This document shows, piece by piece, positions 1 to 8,609 of a stretch of 38,372 nt of DNA. The notes beneath the pieces are model-generated. The model worked only from the letters and a program-made list of their open reading frames with translations. It was not told where the DNA came from and made no database searches. Location of the stretch: contig NZ_JAFEUN010000036.1 of the NCBI RefSeq assembly GCF_016900895.1, positions 1 to 38,372 on the forward strand, in the 5' to 3' direction. The DNA is from Parashewanella hymeniacidonis. GTDB lineage: Bacteria > Pseudomonadota > Gammaproteobacteria > Enterobacterales > Shewanellaceae. The position numbers and the translations under genes were made by a program. Within the stretch, counting starts at the first letter, position 1. The number at the start of each line of letters is the position of its first letter.

Positions 1-105
1 TTTGACCATAGATCTTGGTTGAAAATTGACATGATGCGTTGCCTTATCTAGTGTAATTTACTGATCAGATCAACGAAACGATAATAAGTTCAATTTCCAT
101 AATAT

Positions 106-1134
106 TTGTGTAGAAGAGTCAGGGATAAAGAAGACCCAGTGACAGGGCTACCTGAATTAAAAGTCGCACTGTGTAAATATTGGTTTAACCGTTTTGGTAA
201 AATTACGCCAGAGCAGCTTGTGATTATATCTGGTCGAATACAAGCACTTCAAACAGTGATTACAGGTTTAAATTTGAGAGGAGAGCGAATTGCTATTGAG
301 TCTCCAGTGAGTTTTTACTTTCGCTCAGGCCTCGCCCCTTTAAACCTAGACGTTATTGAGATCCCTCAGCAACAGGATTATCAAGAGGAACTTGAGTTAT
401 TAGACAAGACATTTCTTCAAACGCCTTTTAAATGTTTTCTTGTAAACCCAAGTTTTAATGATCCAACAGGGAGAATACTTTCTGATAAAGAAAAACTAAT
501 GCTTCTGACATGGGCCAAAAAGCGAAATGTGATCCTCATTGAATACGACCGAAGTCCGCTGCACTTTTTTGGAAATAAACCACTGAGCCTTGCTGAATTG
601 GCCACAAATAAGGGCTTTAGCGATATTCAAATTGTGAGTATCGGCGATTACTTTGACACTATATCCATGACATTCAGCCTAGGATATATGGTTTGTATTG
701 GTTGCAGTGAATCCATATCACTGGCAAAGCAAGTAACCTCTGAGCCAGCGAATATTTTATTTCAACGTATGCTGATTTCACTGTTAGAAAGTGGCAAGTA
801 CATAAAGCATTTAAATCAGATCCGAAAGGAGATGAGGCTTAACCATCAGAAATGTATTGAACGATTGAATATTTCGAGTGAGTCAAAACTGTCAATATCT
901 CAAGTTTCAGGGGGGCCTTGTTTATGGATAAAACTTCCTGAAGGGCATTCTAGTGAAAATTTATGGTACAAAGCGATGGATAAAAAAGTGGCTATCGCAC
1001 CGGGGAAAATATTCACGTTCAGAAATGAGTACAACGCCTTTTTTAGAATAACCTTTGCACTGCCGTTAAATGATGAAATGGAAAAGGGGTTAGAAGCTCT
1101 GGCAAAAATATTAAAAACCTTCGATGGTAATTAA
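106..1134 (+). CDS. MocR/PdxR-type aminotransferase-like protein, no HTH domain
   Basis: The 342 residues match the fold-type I aminotransferase domain of MocR/PdxR regulators: a GLPELK segment near residue 14, a GERIAIESP segment near 59-67, NDPTG at 118-122 and EYDRS at 146-150, where MocR proteins usually have an acidic EDDY-type motif. The usual N-terminal winged-helix domain is absent: the reading frame has a TAA at 100-102, and no frame upstream in the window is open. The PLP-binding lysine, expected near residue 184 in the segment SIGDYFDTISM, is replaced (FD instead of SK). The start used is TTG and is doubtful. It is either a decayed MocR gene or a non-catalytic paralogue. The family assignment is fairly secure, activity is not. 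Confidence 0.6.
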   Translation: MCRRVRDKEDPVTGLPELKVALCKYWFNRFGKITPEQLVIISGRIQALQTVITGLNLRGERIAIESPVSFYFRSGLAPLNLDVIEIPQQQDYQEELELLDKTFLQTPFKCFLVNPSFNDPTGRILSDKEKLMLLTWAKKRNVILIEYDRSPLHFFGNKPLSLAELATNKGFSDIQIVSIGDYFDTISMTFSLGYMVCIGCSESISLAKQVTSEPANILFQRMLISLLESGKYIKHLNQIRKEMRLNHQKCIERLNISSESKLSISQVSGGPCLWIKLPEGHSSENLWYKAMDKKVAIAPGKIFTFRNEYNAFFRITFALPLNDEMEKGLEALAKILKTFDGN

Positions 1135-1154
1135 GTAGGTTAATTACCATCGAA
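1120..1154 (+). terminator. Perfect 15-bp hairpin over the stop codon
   Basis: Positions 1120-1134 and 1140-1154 are perfectly complementary (arms of 15 bases, loop GTAGG). The left arm contains the last codons and stop of the preceding gene. There is no good T-tract after it, so it may act as an mRNA 3' stabiliser or a weak terminator. Confidence 0.55.
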
Positions 1155-1486
1155 TTATATTTCCAACCATTATGGCTCATTTATTAACTAATTAAAGTCT
1201 CGATTATTTTAAATTAAAAATGTGGATTCCTTACACTTTTACGGATTATTTGGCGTTGAATCTTAAAAGCCGAAAGTGTCAGAAGTATTGATAGATTGGT
1301 ACTCTCTGAAATTTTCATATATCAATAGCCATTTATTAACAATTGCTTACTTCTTAATAAATTTTATTTCATTTATAAATGCTATTTATCCAATAAATTA
1401 AAGCTCGTTTAGAAAACTATTCTAATCATCACACCTAAGCTAACCTTAGATTTATTAATATCAACAACGCACGCTTTCAGGGGTAA

Positions 1487-1543
1487 TACTGAAAGAACCA
1501 TAAGAAAAAAAAGAAATTTTTACGGTTTATGGGTTGTTCAGTA
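1487..1543 (+). promoter_or_regulatory. Imperfect inverted repeat in a 5' leader
   Basis: Arms 1487-1503 and 1527-1543 match at 14 of 17 positions and enclose an A-rich then T-rich loop. The hairpin sits about 20 bases before the start codon at 1566, just ahead of the AAGGGGAAG ribosome site. It could be a leader structure that controls this gene. Apart from it, the 430-base gap 1135-1565 shows nothing I recognise; it is very AT-rich. Confidence 0.3.
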
Positions 1544-1565
1544 TCAAAAGCAAGGGGAAGTTATC

Positions 1566-2486
1566 ATGAGTGAATTGAGTACTTCGATTCAGGAGCGTTC
1601 GTCGTACACTTCATTTAGCGATGTCACCAAAGATATTGAAGGACCAGATGAGAGATTTAACAATCTAAAATTCGCACCAGGTGCTGTGAGTTTTAATGTA
1701 GAAAATGAACATTGCAGTTTTTTCGTAAAAAAAGACCAAAGTGTGCTTGCAGCTGAGAAAAAAGTGATAGATAAATCTGTAGAACAACTTACAGAAAAAG
1801 TAAACGCCGTAGATAAGCGTGTAGAAAGTGCAACGAAAAACCTTGAAAAGGCTAAAGAGGCAGGAGTTGATATCACTAAGAAAACCTTTTTAAGTAAGCT
1901 CGGTTCACTTGCCCTCTCTGTAGGTGGTTTAGTTGCAGCAACTGCAGCAACAGTAGTTACTGGGGGTATCGCCACCCCATTCTTATTGCTGGCGCTTGGA
2001 AATGTTGCTATTAGCGCTGGGGATGCCTATTGTGCTTACCAAAGTGCATTTAATAATATTTCTTACCCATGTGGAACCGATTCTGTGGGTAATTTTATTT
2101 TCAAATTACAATGTCGGGATTCTTCAACACGAAGTCGTGAACAGAAATTTCCTTGGGCTGATGGGTTTTCGATGGCATTACGTGGCCTTTGCGCCTGTAC
2201 TAATCCGTTCATCCTGGGAGCTTCGAATCAATTTATGAGTGTGGTAGGTGTAAGAGCTGAACAAGGGTGGAATCAATTTAAAACTGAACTTGATGAAGTT
2301 AAGCTTGCTCAAGTGGAAAGAGATTTAAGTCAACTACCAGGTGAAGCAACAACTAAACTGAGAGAACAGATTATTGAAGTAAAGAAAAAAATACAAGAAT
2401 ACCGTGAAATCAATGATGCAGTATTTGAACATAAACAAAATCAGTTCAAAGAGCATCGAGCAAAGAGCACATTTTTGTTCGGGTAA
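1566..2486 (+). CDS. Unknown protein with coiled coils and a hydrophobic hairpin
   Basis: I do not recognise this 306-residue protein. It has no signal peptide. Residues 1-20 are rich in Ser and Thr. Residues 61-103 form a charged heptad-like coiled coil, 112-158 are a long Ala/Gly/Val-rich hydrophobic stretch able to form two membrane helices, and about 250-295 are again a charged helix. Soluble ends around an internal hydrophobic hairpin is the layout of type III translocators (YopB/SseC) and some effectors and pore-forming proteins, so a host- or membrane-directed role is possible, but no family motif proves it. Start is ATG with a strong AAGGGGAAG site six bases upstream. It stands alone, with its own leader and a MITE-like element downstream. 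Confidence 0.7.
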   Translation: MSELSTSIQERSSYTSFSDVTKDIEGPDERFNNLKFAPGAVSFNVENEHCSFFVKKDQSVLAAEKKVIDKSVEQLTEKVNAVDKRVESATKNLEKAKEAGVDITKKTFLSKLGSLALSVGGLVAATAATVVTGGIATPFLLLALGNVAISAGDAYCAYQSAFNNISYPCGTDSVGNFIFKLQCRDSSTRSREQKFPWADGFSMALRGLCACTNPFILGASNQFMSVVGVRAEQGWNQFKTELDEVKLAQVERDLSQLPGEATTKLREQIIEVKKKIQEYREINDAVFEHKQNQFKEHRAKSTFLFG

Positions 2487-2588
2487 ACCATATTTTTAAA
2501 GTAACTATTTAAGCTTCTAAGCTTCAATTATAAAGCTAGTTACTTTAAGCGCGGAAGATAATTTGAATTAAAAAATGAATCTACCTGT

Positions 2589-2857
2589 ATATACCCATGA
2601 TACTTGAAGATGCATGTTTCAGGACTTTTTCAGCGCCAATTCTTTGAGGCGCATTAGCGAAGCAATATCGGGATTCTTTCGAGCTAATTTAACAAAGAAG
2701 AATTGGCGCTGAGAAGTCCACGCAGTGCGAGTTGCACAGCTTGCTACTCTTCGTTGCCAGTGCTAACAATAGCTCACTATTGCCGCACACTGTCGCCTTG
2801 ATTAACAAGTTGTGCATTCTCGCTGAAATCGAGCATCTTCAGGTATCATGGGTATAT
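2589..2857. mobile_element. MITE-like element with 25-bp terminal inverted repeats
   Basis: Bases 2589-2613 and 2833-2857 form terminal inverted repeats with one mismatch, starting ATATACCCATGATAC. A second inner inverted repeat (AGCGCCAATTCTT near 2632, AAGAATTGGCGCT near 2699) suggests a folded, non-coding element. No transposase lies inside. It fills most of the 418-base gap between the genes at 2486 and 2905. Confidence 0.7.
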
Positions 2858-2904
2858 TCAGATAATGACGGAAAATATCGGCAGATTCTCAATTTGAGTT
2901 GCGC

Positions 2905-3471
2905 TTATCTTCTATTGGTACGAGCTTTAAGCATCTTCTGCTGAACGCCCAAACTGGCTTTAACTAGTATTTCAACATCAGCTTCCAAAATTCGGCTAAA
3001 ACTGAGTTCCGCTTTCCAATGCTCATCTTCGGTTTGCGTGACTGAAGTAACTGTAGCAATAGCTAACACTGCGACTAACTCATCTCGGATAAATATTGTC
3101 ACTTCAAAGTGTTGGTCAATATTAGGCTCAACATCAGTAATGATTTCAATACCACCACCGCCAAATTTTGTACCAAGATAACTTGTACCTTCTTGATGCT
3201 CAGCCTCAAGCACGTATTGCAAAATAAGGTCGATTTTTTTAGATTGAAGCTTTAAATAGTCAACAACGGTTTTTGCATCATTCTCTAAAGCCCTAAGTTG
3301 TATCAACGAGCTAGACTCAACAGCTTTAACTTCACTGAGCAGTTGTAAGCCAACAGACTGCAGGTTCTGAAGTTCATTTAAACTTGGTAGCTCAGTGCTT
3401 GTTGGCCAAGGTTTTAGATATGCTTTAAATTTATGAGGCACACTAAAATAAGAAGAAGACTCATCAATCAT
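2905..3471 (-). CDS. PilZ-like protein next to lolC
   Basis: This 188-residue cytoplasmic protein has a helical N-terminal half (about 25-95) and a beta-rich C-terminal half. The stretch FGGGGIEIITD near residues 104-114, followed by alternating strands, resembles the small-residue/Gly segment of PilZ c-di-GMP-binding domains, though the upstream RxxxR motif is not clear. From memory, a PilZ protein lies divergent from lolC in Shewanella genomes, which supports the call. Start is ATG preceded by AGAGG. If it binds c-di-GMP it may be a degenerate PilZ receptor. The nearest gene on its other side is unrelated. Confidence 0.5.
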   Translation of the reverse strand: MIDESSSYFSVPHKFKAYLKPWPTSTELPSLNELQNLQSVGLQLLSEVKAVESSSLIQLRALENDAKTVVDYLKLQSKKIDLILQYVLEAEHQEGTSYLGTKFGGGGIEIITDVEPNIDQHFEVTIFIRDELVAVLAIATVTSVTQTEDEHWKAELSFSRILEADVEILVKASLGVQQKMLKARTNRR

Positions 3472-3602
3472 AGTTTGCCTCTTTATTTATACTTTTAATG
3501 TCTCTATTATCGTGCCTATCTTTATGATTTAGCAAGTACAAGACTTAAATAGGTACTTAATTTAAGGCTTGGCTGCAATTGAGTAGGTAAATACCTCATT
3601 TT

Positions 3603-4829
3603 ATGAATTTAAACGTTTCTCTTCTTATTGGTTTTCGCTATTGGAAGGCAAAAAAAGCCAATAGCTTCTCGTCATTTATTACCTTTTTTGCAGTTTCTGG
3701 CATTTTCTTGGGTGTGGCTGCGTTGATAATTGTCACTTCGGTCATGAATGGGTTAGAAGGGCAGTTAAAGGGAAAGTTGTTAGGGGCTGTCTCTCAATTG
3801 ACCGTACAAAGTGAACAACCACTCGCTGACTGGCAACAACGAGCAAAGCAGGTTTCAGAGATAAAAGGTGTCATAGGTGTCACGCCAAGTGTCAGTACCC
3901 AAGCTATGGTTCAGTCTAGTAATGGTATTGCTGCCATGGAACTTTATGGTATTAATCCTAAAGATGGTCATTTAGTTTCATCCGTTGATGGTCATATCTA
4001 CCCTGGTTCGTTTGATGATTTAAAGCCAAGTAAATATCAAGTTATTCTCGGTAATGAACTGGCTCGCCGCTTAGGTGTTACAGTGGGGCAGAAAATCAGG
4101 ATATACAGTGGCGATGGCGTAATCTACTCACCCATAGGGCCAGTGCCAAGCCAAAGGAAATTTACTGTTGTTGGCGTGTTTGAAACCGGGTCACAAGTCG
4201 ATGCAACCATAGCTTACACCCACTACAAAGACGCAAGACGTTTAGTCAGAAAGTCGCCAAGTCAAGTGAGTGATTTACGCGTATTTCTTGAGGATGCTTT
4301 TGAGTTCTCAAGTGTTGAGTCAAAGATTAAATCACTCTTTGCTGAGCAAAAAGTTGAGCTAAAAGATTGGCGTAAAATTTACGGAACATTTTTTGGTGCT
4401 GTTCAAATGGAAAATAAGATGATGTCGCTCATGCTCAGTCTTATTGTTTTGGTTGCAGCGTTCAATATCGTTTCAGCTTTAGTCATGATGGTCGTCGATA
4501 AAACAGCGGATGTGGCGATGCTAAAAACTCAAGGCATGACCACTCAAAGCATTATGGGCATATTTGTATTTCAAGGTTTGCTGAATACCATAATCGGTAT
4601 GATTGGCGGCATGATCGTTGGCGTTGCTATAACGCTCAATCTTAATCCAATTCTCAAAATATTAGGCGTCTCAATTCTTGGGCCAGGTATGAGCCTGCCT
4701 GTTGAACTTGAAGGGCAAAGAATTTTGTATATTGCTATCGGTACTGTTGTTGTGAGCTTGCTTGCGACCATTTATCCAGCATTAAAAGCTTCTAGAGTAG
4801 AACCCGCACACGCACTTAGGTATGAATGA
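3603..4829 (+). CDS. lolC: Lipoprotein-releasing ABC permease LolC
   Basis: 408-residue inner-membrane permease of the LolCDE complex, which extracts mature lipoproteins from the inner membrane and passes them to LolA. One membrane helix lies near 24-48, then a large periplasmic domain to about 270, then three helices near 275-300, 318-345 and 370-395, the MacB/FtsX fold. The loop SPIGPVPSQRKF (176-187) matches the Hook loop by which LolC, but not LolE, recruits LolA. This decides the call between the two related permeases of this operon. It overlaps lolD, so translation is probably coupled. Confidence 0.93.
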   Translation: MNLNVSLLIGFRYWKAKKANSFSSFITFFAVSGIFLGVAALIIVTSVMNGLEGQLKGKLLGAVSQLTVQSEQPLADWQQRAKQVSEIKGVIGVTPSVSTQAMVQSSNGIAAMELYGINPKDGHLVSSVDGHIYPGSFDDLKPSKYQVILGNELARRLGVTVGQKIRIYSGDGVIYSPIGPVPSQRKFTVVGVFETGSQVDATIAYTHYKDARRLVRKSPSQVSDLRVFLEDAFEFSSVESKIKSLFAEQKVELKDWRKIYGTFFGAVQMENKMMSLMLSLIVLVAAFNIVSALVMMVVDKTADVAMLKTQGMTTQSIMGIFVFQGLLNTIIGMIGGMIVGVAITLNLNPILKILGVSILGPGMSLPVELEGQRILYIAIGTVVVSLLATIYPALKASRVEPAHALRYE

Positions 4830-5524
4830 TGAAAAAAACAATTTTAAAAGTAAAAGGCGTATCTAAGAGTTACACCGATGGTAATAACACGACTGAAGTT
4901 TTAAAGGTCGTTGATTTATCAGTCTTTGAAGGTGAGCAATTAGCGATTGTGGGGAGTTCCGGTTCAGGCAAAAGTACCTTATTACACGTAATGGGGACTT
5001 TAGATAAACCTTCACAAGGTGATGTGTTTCTTGGTGATGAGGATGTTTATAGCGCTTCATCAACAAGACAAAGCGAAATACGTAATCAAGATTTAGGGTT
5101 TATTTATCAGTTTCATCATCTGTTGCCTGAGTTCTCAGCGGTTGAAAATGTCGCAATGCCTGCATTTATTCAAGGCGTAAACAAAAAACAGGCGCTTGGT
5201 AGAGCTGAAGAGTTATTAAACAGGGTAGGGTTAGGACATCGTTTAACACACACGCCTGCCGAGCTATCGGGTGGTGAACGCCAACGAGTTGCGATTGCGC
5301 GTGCATTAATAAACAAGCCCAGAGTTGTACTTGCGGACGAACCTACGGGTAATTTGGATGCTGCAAGTGGTGAATCAGTTTATGCATTACTAAAAGAATT
5401 ATCGCAACAAATTGGTACCGCCTTTGTCGTTGTGACTCATGACAGTGAATTGGCAGCGAAAATGGACAGACAGTTGATAATGAAAGCCGGAAAACTTGAA
5501 GCTATGAATGGCGAAACGGCATGA
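4826..5524 (+). CDS. lolD: Lipoprotein-releasing ABC ATPase LolD
   Basis: 232-residue ATPase of LolCDE. Walker A GSSGSGKST is at 43-51, Q-loop glutamine at 95, signature LSGGERQ at 147-153 and Walker B with DEPTGNLD at 171-178. The extended ENV segment after the Q-loop is typical of the MacB/LolD/FtsE group. Two adjacent ATGs (4826 and 4829) are possible starts, overlapping the lolC stop by four or one bases. The 3' end overlaps lolE by four bases (ATGA). Tight coupling of all three genes fits a fixed-ratio complex. Confidence 0.96.
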   Translation: MMKKTILKVKGVSKSYTDGNNTTEVLKVVDLSVFEGEQLAIVGSSGSGKSTLLHVMGTLDKPSQGDVFLGDEDVYSASSTRQSEIRNQDLGFIYQFHHLLPEFSAVENVAMPAFIQGVNKKQALGRAEELLNRVGLGHRLTHTPAELSGGERQRVAIARALINKPRVVLADEPTGNLDAASGESVYALLKELSQQIGTAFVVVTHDSELAAKMDRQLIMKAGKLEAMNGETA

Positions 5525-6768
5525 GTCGTTTAGCACTCAAACTGGGGTGGCGATTTTATCGAGCTCGACAATCGAATGGCTTTATTGGTTTTATCTCTTT
5601 TGCATCAACAGCAGGTATAGCATTGGGTGTTGCTGTGTTAATTATCTTGCTGTCAGCCATGAACGGTTTTCAATATGAGCTTGAAAATCGATTGTTAGGT
5701 GTGATCCCTCATGCAGAAGTCATCGGTGCCGAAACCCCAATTGAAAACTGGAAAACAATCGCTGATTCAGCACAAAAAATCAATGGTATTGAAGCCGCTG
5801 CCCCTTTTATGAGATTTGAAGGTTTAATACAAAAGAACAAAGGCTTTCAAGGTATCAATATCGTTGGTATTGATACCAAGTTAGAACCAAAAGTGTCAAA
5901 GTTGCCTCAATTTGTTAGCCAACACGATTGGCAAACTATCGCAAAAGGAGAGGGCAACCATATTATTGTTGGTCATAACCTTCTGAAAAAGCTTGAACTG
6001 AAAATTGGCGATACCATTTCGATGTATATGCTAAATGACTCAAAGCACTCTGCAAACTTAAATAAAGCTAAAAGTCAGCGATTTATCATCAGCGGAACGT
6101 ATAAATTAGGTGGTGAACTTGAGGCGACAACTGCATACATCCCACTCAGTTATGCCCAAAAACTGCTTAATGCCGGTGATGGCGTTACGGGTGTACGTTT
6201 AAAAATGAATGATGTGTTTGTTGCCCCATATCTCGTGCGAGAATTTGGGTACACGCTGAAGCAAATTGTTTATATGACTGATTGGACACGAACTCAAGGC
6301 CATATTTATCAAGATATTCAGCTTGTAAGAATGGTGATGTATCTAGCGCTAGCACTCGTTATAGCCGTTGCATGTTTTAATGTAGTTTCAACGCTTGTGA
6401 TGTCTGTTAGAGACAAGCAGTCGGAGATAGCAATATTGATGACAATGGGCATTAAACGAAAAGCAATGATGCAAACATTTATATTCCAAGGCATGTTAAA
6501 TGGCGTTGTTGGCTGCTTTTTAGGTGTAATGATTGGTGTAGCTGTTGCCCTTAACCTTAGTGATATCGCGCAGTTTTTTGAACAACTGTTTCACTTTAAA
6601 ATTTTGTCAGGTGATGTTTATTTTATTGACTTTTTGCCGTCTAAATTACAATGGAGCGATGTGTATTTGTCATTAGTGATAGCATTAGTGCTCAGTTTTA
6701 TTTCTACAATTTATCCTGCTTGGCAAGCGACCAAAGTAGAGCCATCGAGAGCTTTGTCAGGGGCATAA
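5521..6768 (+). CDS. lolE: Lipoprotein-releasing ABC permease LolE
   Basis: 415-residue permease paralogous to LolC: one N-terminal helix near 20-45, a large periplasmic domain, and three C-terminal helices. The C-terminal EPSRAL segment mirrors EPAHAL of LolC. The region equivalent to the LolC Hook lacks the PxGxxPSQR loop, as expected of LolE. It starts within the lolD stop codon. It pairs with LolC to form the lipoprotein cavity. Third gene of the operon; a short spacer separates it from the Gfa-type gene that may be read through. Confidence 0.92.
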   Translation: MSRLALKLGWRFYRARQSNGFIGFISFASTAGIALGVAVLIILLSAMNGFQYELENRLLGVIPHAEVIGAETPIENWKTIADSAQKINGIEAAAPFMRFEGLIQKNKGFQGINIVGIDTKLEPKVSKLPQFVSQHDWQTIAKGEGNHIIVGHNLLKKLELKIGDTISMYMLNDSKHSANLNKAKSQRFIISGTYKLGGELEATTAYIPLSYAQKLLNAGDGVTGVRLKMNDVFVAPYLVREFGYTLKQIVYMTDWTRTQGHIYQDIQLVRMVMYLALALVIAVACFNVVSTLVMSVRDKQSEIAILMTMGIKRKAMMQTFIFQGMLNGVVGCFLGVMIGVAVALNLSDIAQFFEQLFHFKILSGDVYFIDFLPSKLQWSDVYLSLVIALVLSFISTIYPAWQATKVEPSRALSGA

Positions 6769-6784
6769 ACTAAGAGGTTCAAAT

Positions 6785-7180
6785 ATGGAACAACATAAAG
6801 GAAGTTGTTTGTGTGGCAAAGTAAGTATCATTGTGAATGGAGCGCTATCAGATGCAGATGCCTGCCATTGCTATCAATGTCGTAAATGGTCTGGACATTT
6901 TTTAGTCAGCACCGAAACTGAGCGAAATGAAGTAGTTATAGAAGGTGAGGAGCACGTTAAATGGTTCGAATCATCCGAAAGAGCTAGGCGAGGTTTTTGC
7001 GAAAACTGTGGCAGTGCATTGTTTTTTGATCCATTAGATAAAAATAAACACAGCTGGACAGGTATCTGCATGGGGTTGTTTGACACTCAAAACGAAGTAA
7101 AGCTTTCGCATCATATTTTTGTGTCTGAAAAAGGTGAATATTACAACATCACAGACGGGCTGCCACAAAACCAGACTTAG
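6785..7180 (+). CDS. Gfa/CENP-V-fold zinc protein
   Basis: 131 residues with the zinc pattern of the glutathione-dependent formaldehyde-activating (Gfa)/CENP-V family: C8 and C10 in GSCLCGKV, C27, C29 and C32 in CHCYQC, and C72 and C75 in FCENCGS. Members of this family are mostly of unknown substrate; only a few act on S-hydroxymethylglutathione. It starts 16 bases after lolE with an AAGAGG site and may be co-transcribed with lolCDE, without an obvious functional link. It is the last ordinary chromosomal gene before the cassette region. Confidence 0.85.
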   Translation: MEQHKGSCLCGKVSIIVNGALSDADACHCYQCRKWSGHFLVSTETERNEVVIEGEEHVKWFESSERARRGFCENCGSALFFDPLDKNKHSWTGICMGLFDTQNEVKLSHHIFVSEKGEYYNITDGLPQNQT

Positions 7181-7322
7181 ATTAAGGTATGAAAAATATT
7201 GTTATATTTGATTTTTGCCGCTGTATAATTGCTCAGTTATGCAAAATTCCCACTTTCGATCGCAAAACAGGATTTTTTCTCTATTTCGACGAATCTTATT
7301 GTGCAATTATAGGTGTAACATG

Positions 7323-7351
7323 TTGAAATAATACAGAAGACTGTTTTATAG
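7323..7351 (+). promoter_or_regulatory. Possible promoter ahead of the cassette array
   Basis: TTGAAA (7323-7328) and TTATAG (7346-7351) are 17 bases apart and point into the first cassette, which starts at 7415. Cassette genes normally lack promoters, so an upstream promoter is expected here. This is pattern matching only. The rest of 7181-7414 holds no gene that I see. Confidence 0.3.
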
Positions 7352-7454
7352 TTACTTTACTGTTATGGAGAGGTCAGATGTGTGAAAGCGAGACTTTTTC
7401 CTTCTAATAAGCTGTTATGTTTTTCATGCTTGCTAGGAAACCTTTGGAAAGGAT

Positions 7455-8498
7455 ATGAAATTAATAGAAAATCTATATCTACCAATAATGATTGTTGTGT
7501 GGCTTATTTTGACAGTGGTAATCGTATCTATGGTTTACAAGGTAAGTAATAGTGCCTTGCCTGATGCCAATACAATAACGCCCTCGACTGATTGGCCAGC
7601 AAACTTAATCGCTCTACTTGGTGTAATCGTCACCGCCAGCCTTATGTCACTTACAATCTATGCTTCTAATAAAAAGTCGAATGAGCAATTATCAGCTATA
7701 CAAGCTCAGATAAGCCAAGCTCAGACAATGAAGGATGAGGAAAAACGAGAAAAGGATAAACGAGCGCTAGTTGAAATAGAGCACTATTACCAGTCATATA
7801 TTTCTATCTACCCAATATTAGAAGCTCAGACATATCGAATCAAAAAGACTCTGGAAAATCCGGCTGCTGTTGATTTAGAGGTGATCAGGAATTCGGTAAA
7901 CACCTATCTATCTCGTAAATTTGATTTGCCAGATAAACCGGATGGACTCGATAGGTTGTCACCGGAGCTTATCGAGGCTTACAGAAGGCTATATAGACAT
8001 GATTCGAATGTAACTTTAACGCTTTTGAGTATGCTTGATGATTTAAATGGACAGGAACAGGTAATCGAATTATCGACGTATGTCGAAAAAACTCACTTTG
8101 AGATAGGTAATTATTTTCGTGACATGGCCTACGAAATAGAGAGTTTTCGACGAAAAATATATAACTTGGGAGGTATGCCAAGTCAAATAGAGTGGACGAA
8201 GGGGTTTTTTCTTAAGCCTCACACTAACGGTTTTCTTGTTGAGTCAGTTCGGTACCCTAAAATAAGGGGTTGGACTAAACAACAGCTTGAGTTACGAAAA
8301 TACAATTTTGCAGCAGAAACTGTGGACTTTGAGTTTTTACTAATAGACGTTGATGCTCCAGAATTACTAGTTAACAATATGAAGCAACGTTTAAAACAAA
8401 TAATCACTTATAAGCTGCAAACCCAAGGCGATCAGCCTGTGCATGTTGAATCAACTGCTCCTTGGCCTAGGAATCGTCACGAACGAATGTGGCAATAA
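7455..8498 (+). CDS. Cassette 1: membrane protein with coiled coil, unknown
   Basis: 347 residues, no family recognised. Two membrane helices lie at about 9-29 and 50-70, then a charged coiled coil at 72-112 (many Glu, Lys and Gln), then a soluble, mainly helical cytoplasmic part. This layout (two N-terminal helices plus a soluble C-terminal domain) is shared with some abortive-infection membrane proteins, but I see no diagnostic motif. Start is ATG after GGAAAGG. It is the only ORF of the cassette 7415-8581, and its stop lies ten bases before the attC. Cassette genes of this kind often serve phage defence or stress functions; that is inference. Confidence 0.75.
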   Translation: MKLIENLYLPIMIVVWLILTVVIVSMVYKVSNSALPDANTITPSTDWPANLIALLGVIVTASLMSLTIYASNKKSNEQLSAIQAQISQAQTMKDEEKREKDKRALVEIEHYYQSYISIYPILEAQTYRIKKTLENPAAVDLEVIRNSVNTYLSRKFDLPDKPDGLDRLSPELIEAYRRLYRHDSNVTLTLLSMLDDLNGQEQVIELSTYVEKTHFEIGNYFRDMAYEIESFRRKIYNLGGMPSQIEWTKGFFLKPHTNGFLVESVRYPKIRGWTKQQLELRKYNFAAETVDFEFLLIDVDAPELLVNNMKQRLKQIITYKLQTQGDQPVHVESTAPWPRNRHERMWQ

Positions 8499-8507
8499 TA
8501 GACCGAA

Positions 8508-8587
8508 ACATAACAAAGCCAAGCACGCTCGCACACTGCGTGTGCTGAACCTCCGCTTCGCTGAGGCCCGTGTTGGCAACGTTAGGT
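8508..8587 (+). other. attC site 1 (VCR-like, about 80 bp)
   Basis: R'' is ACATAAC (8508-8514) and R' is GTTAGGT (8581-8587). R'' is the exact complement of the start of its own cassette at 7414-7420. Inside, AAAGCCAAGCACG pairs with CGTGTTGGC with one unpaired G, the extrahelical base expected in attC, followed by a CCTCCGCTTCGCTGAGG stem-loop. Confidence 0.88.
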
Positions 8588-8609
8588 GCTCATATAATTT
8601 CGGTGGAAT

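Noticed and set aside
57-75. TGATCAGATC near the left edge, like the end of the IS50-type element at 37871
   Set aside because: Only about 12 of 19 positions match, mostly around a palindromic TGATCA; no transposase remains nearby.
1589-1975. Long antisense ORFs over real genes (for example 1589-1975, 27366-27620, 28228-28587)
   Set aside because: They are reverse-frame shadows of well-supported genes, without ribosome sites or family features.
2732-2944. Short plus-strand ORF of 70 codons
   Set aside because: It lies mostly inside the MITE-like element, has no ribosome site and no protein-like composition.
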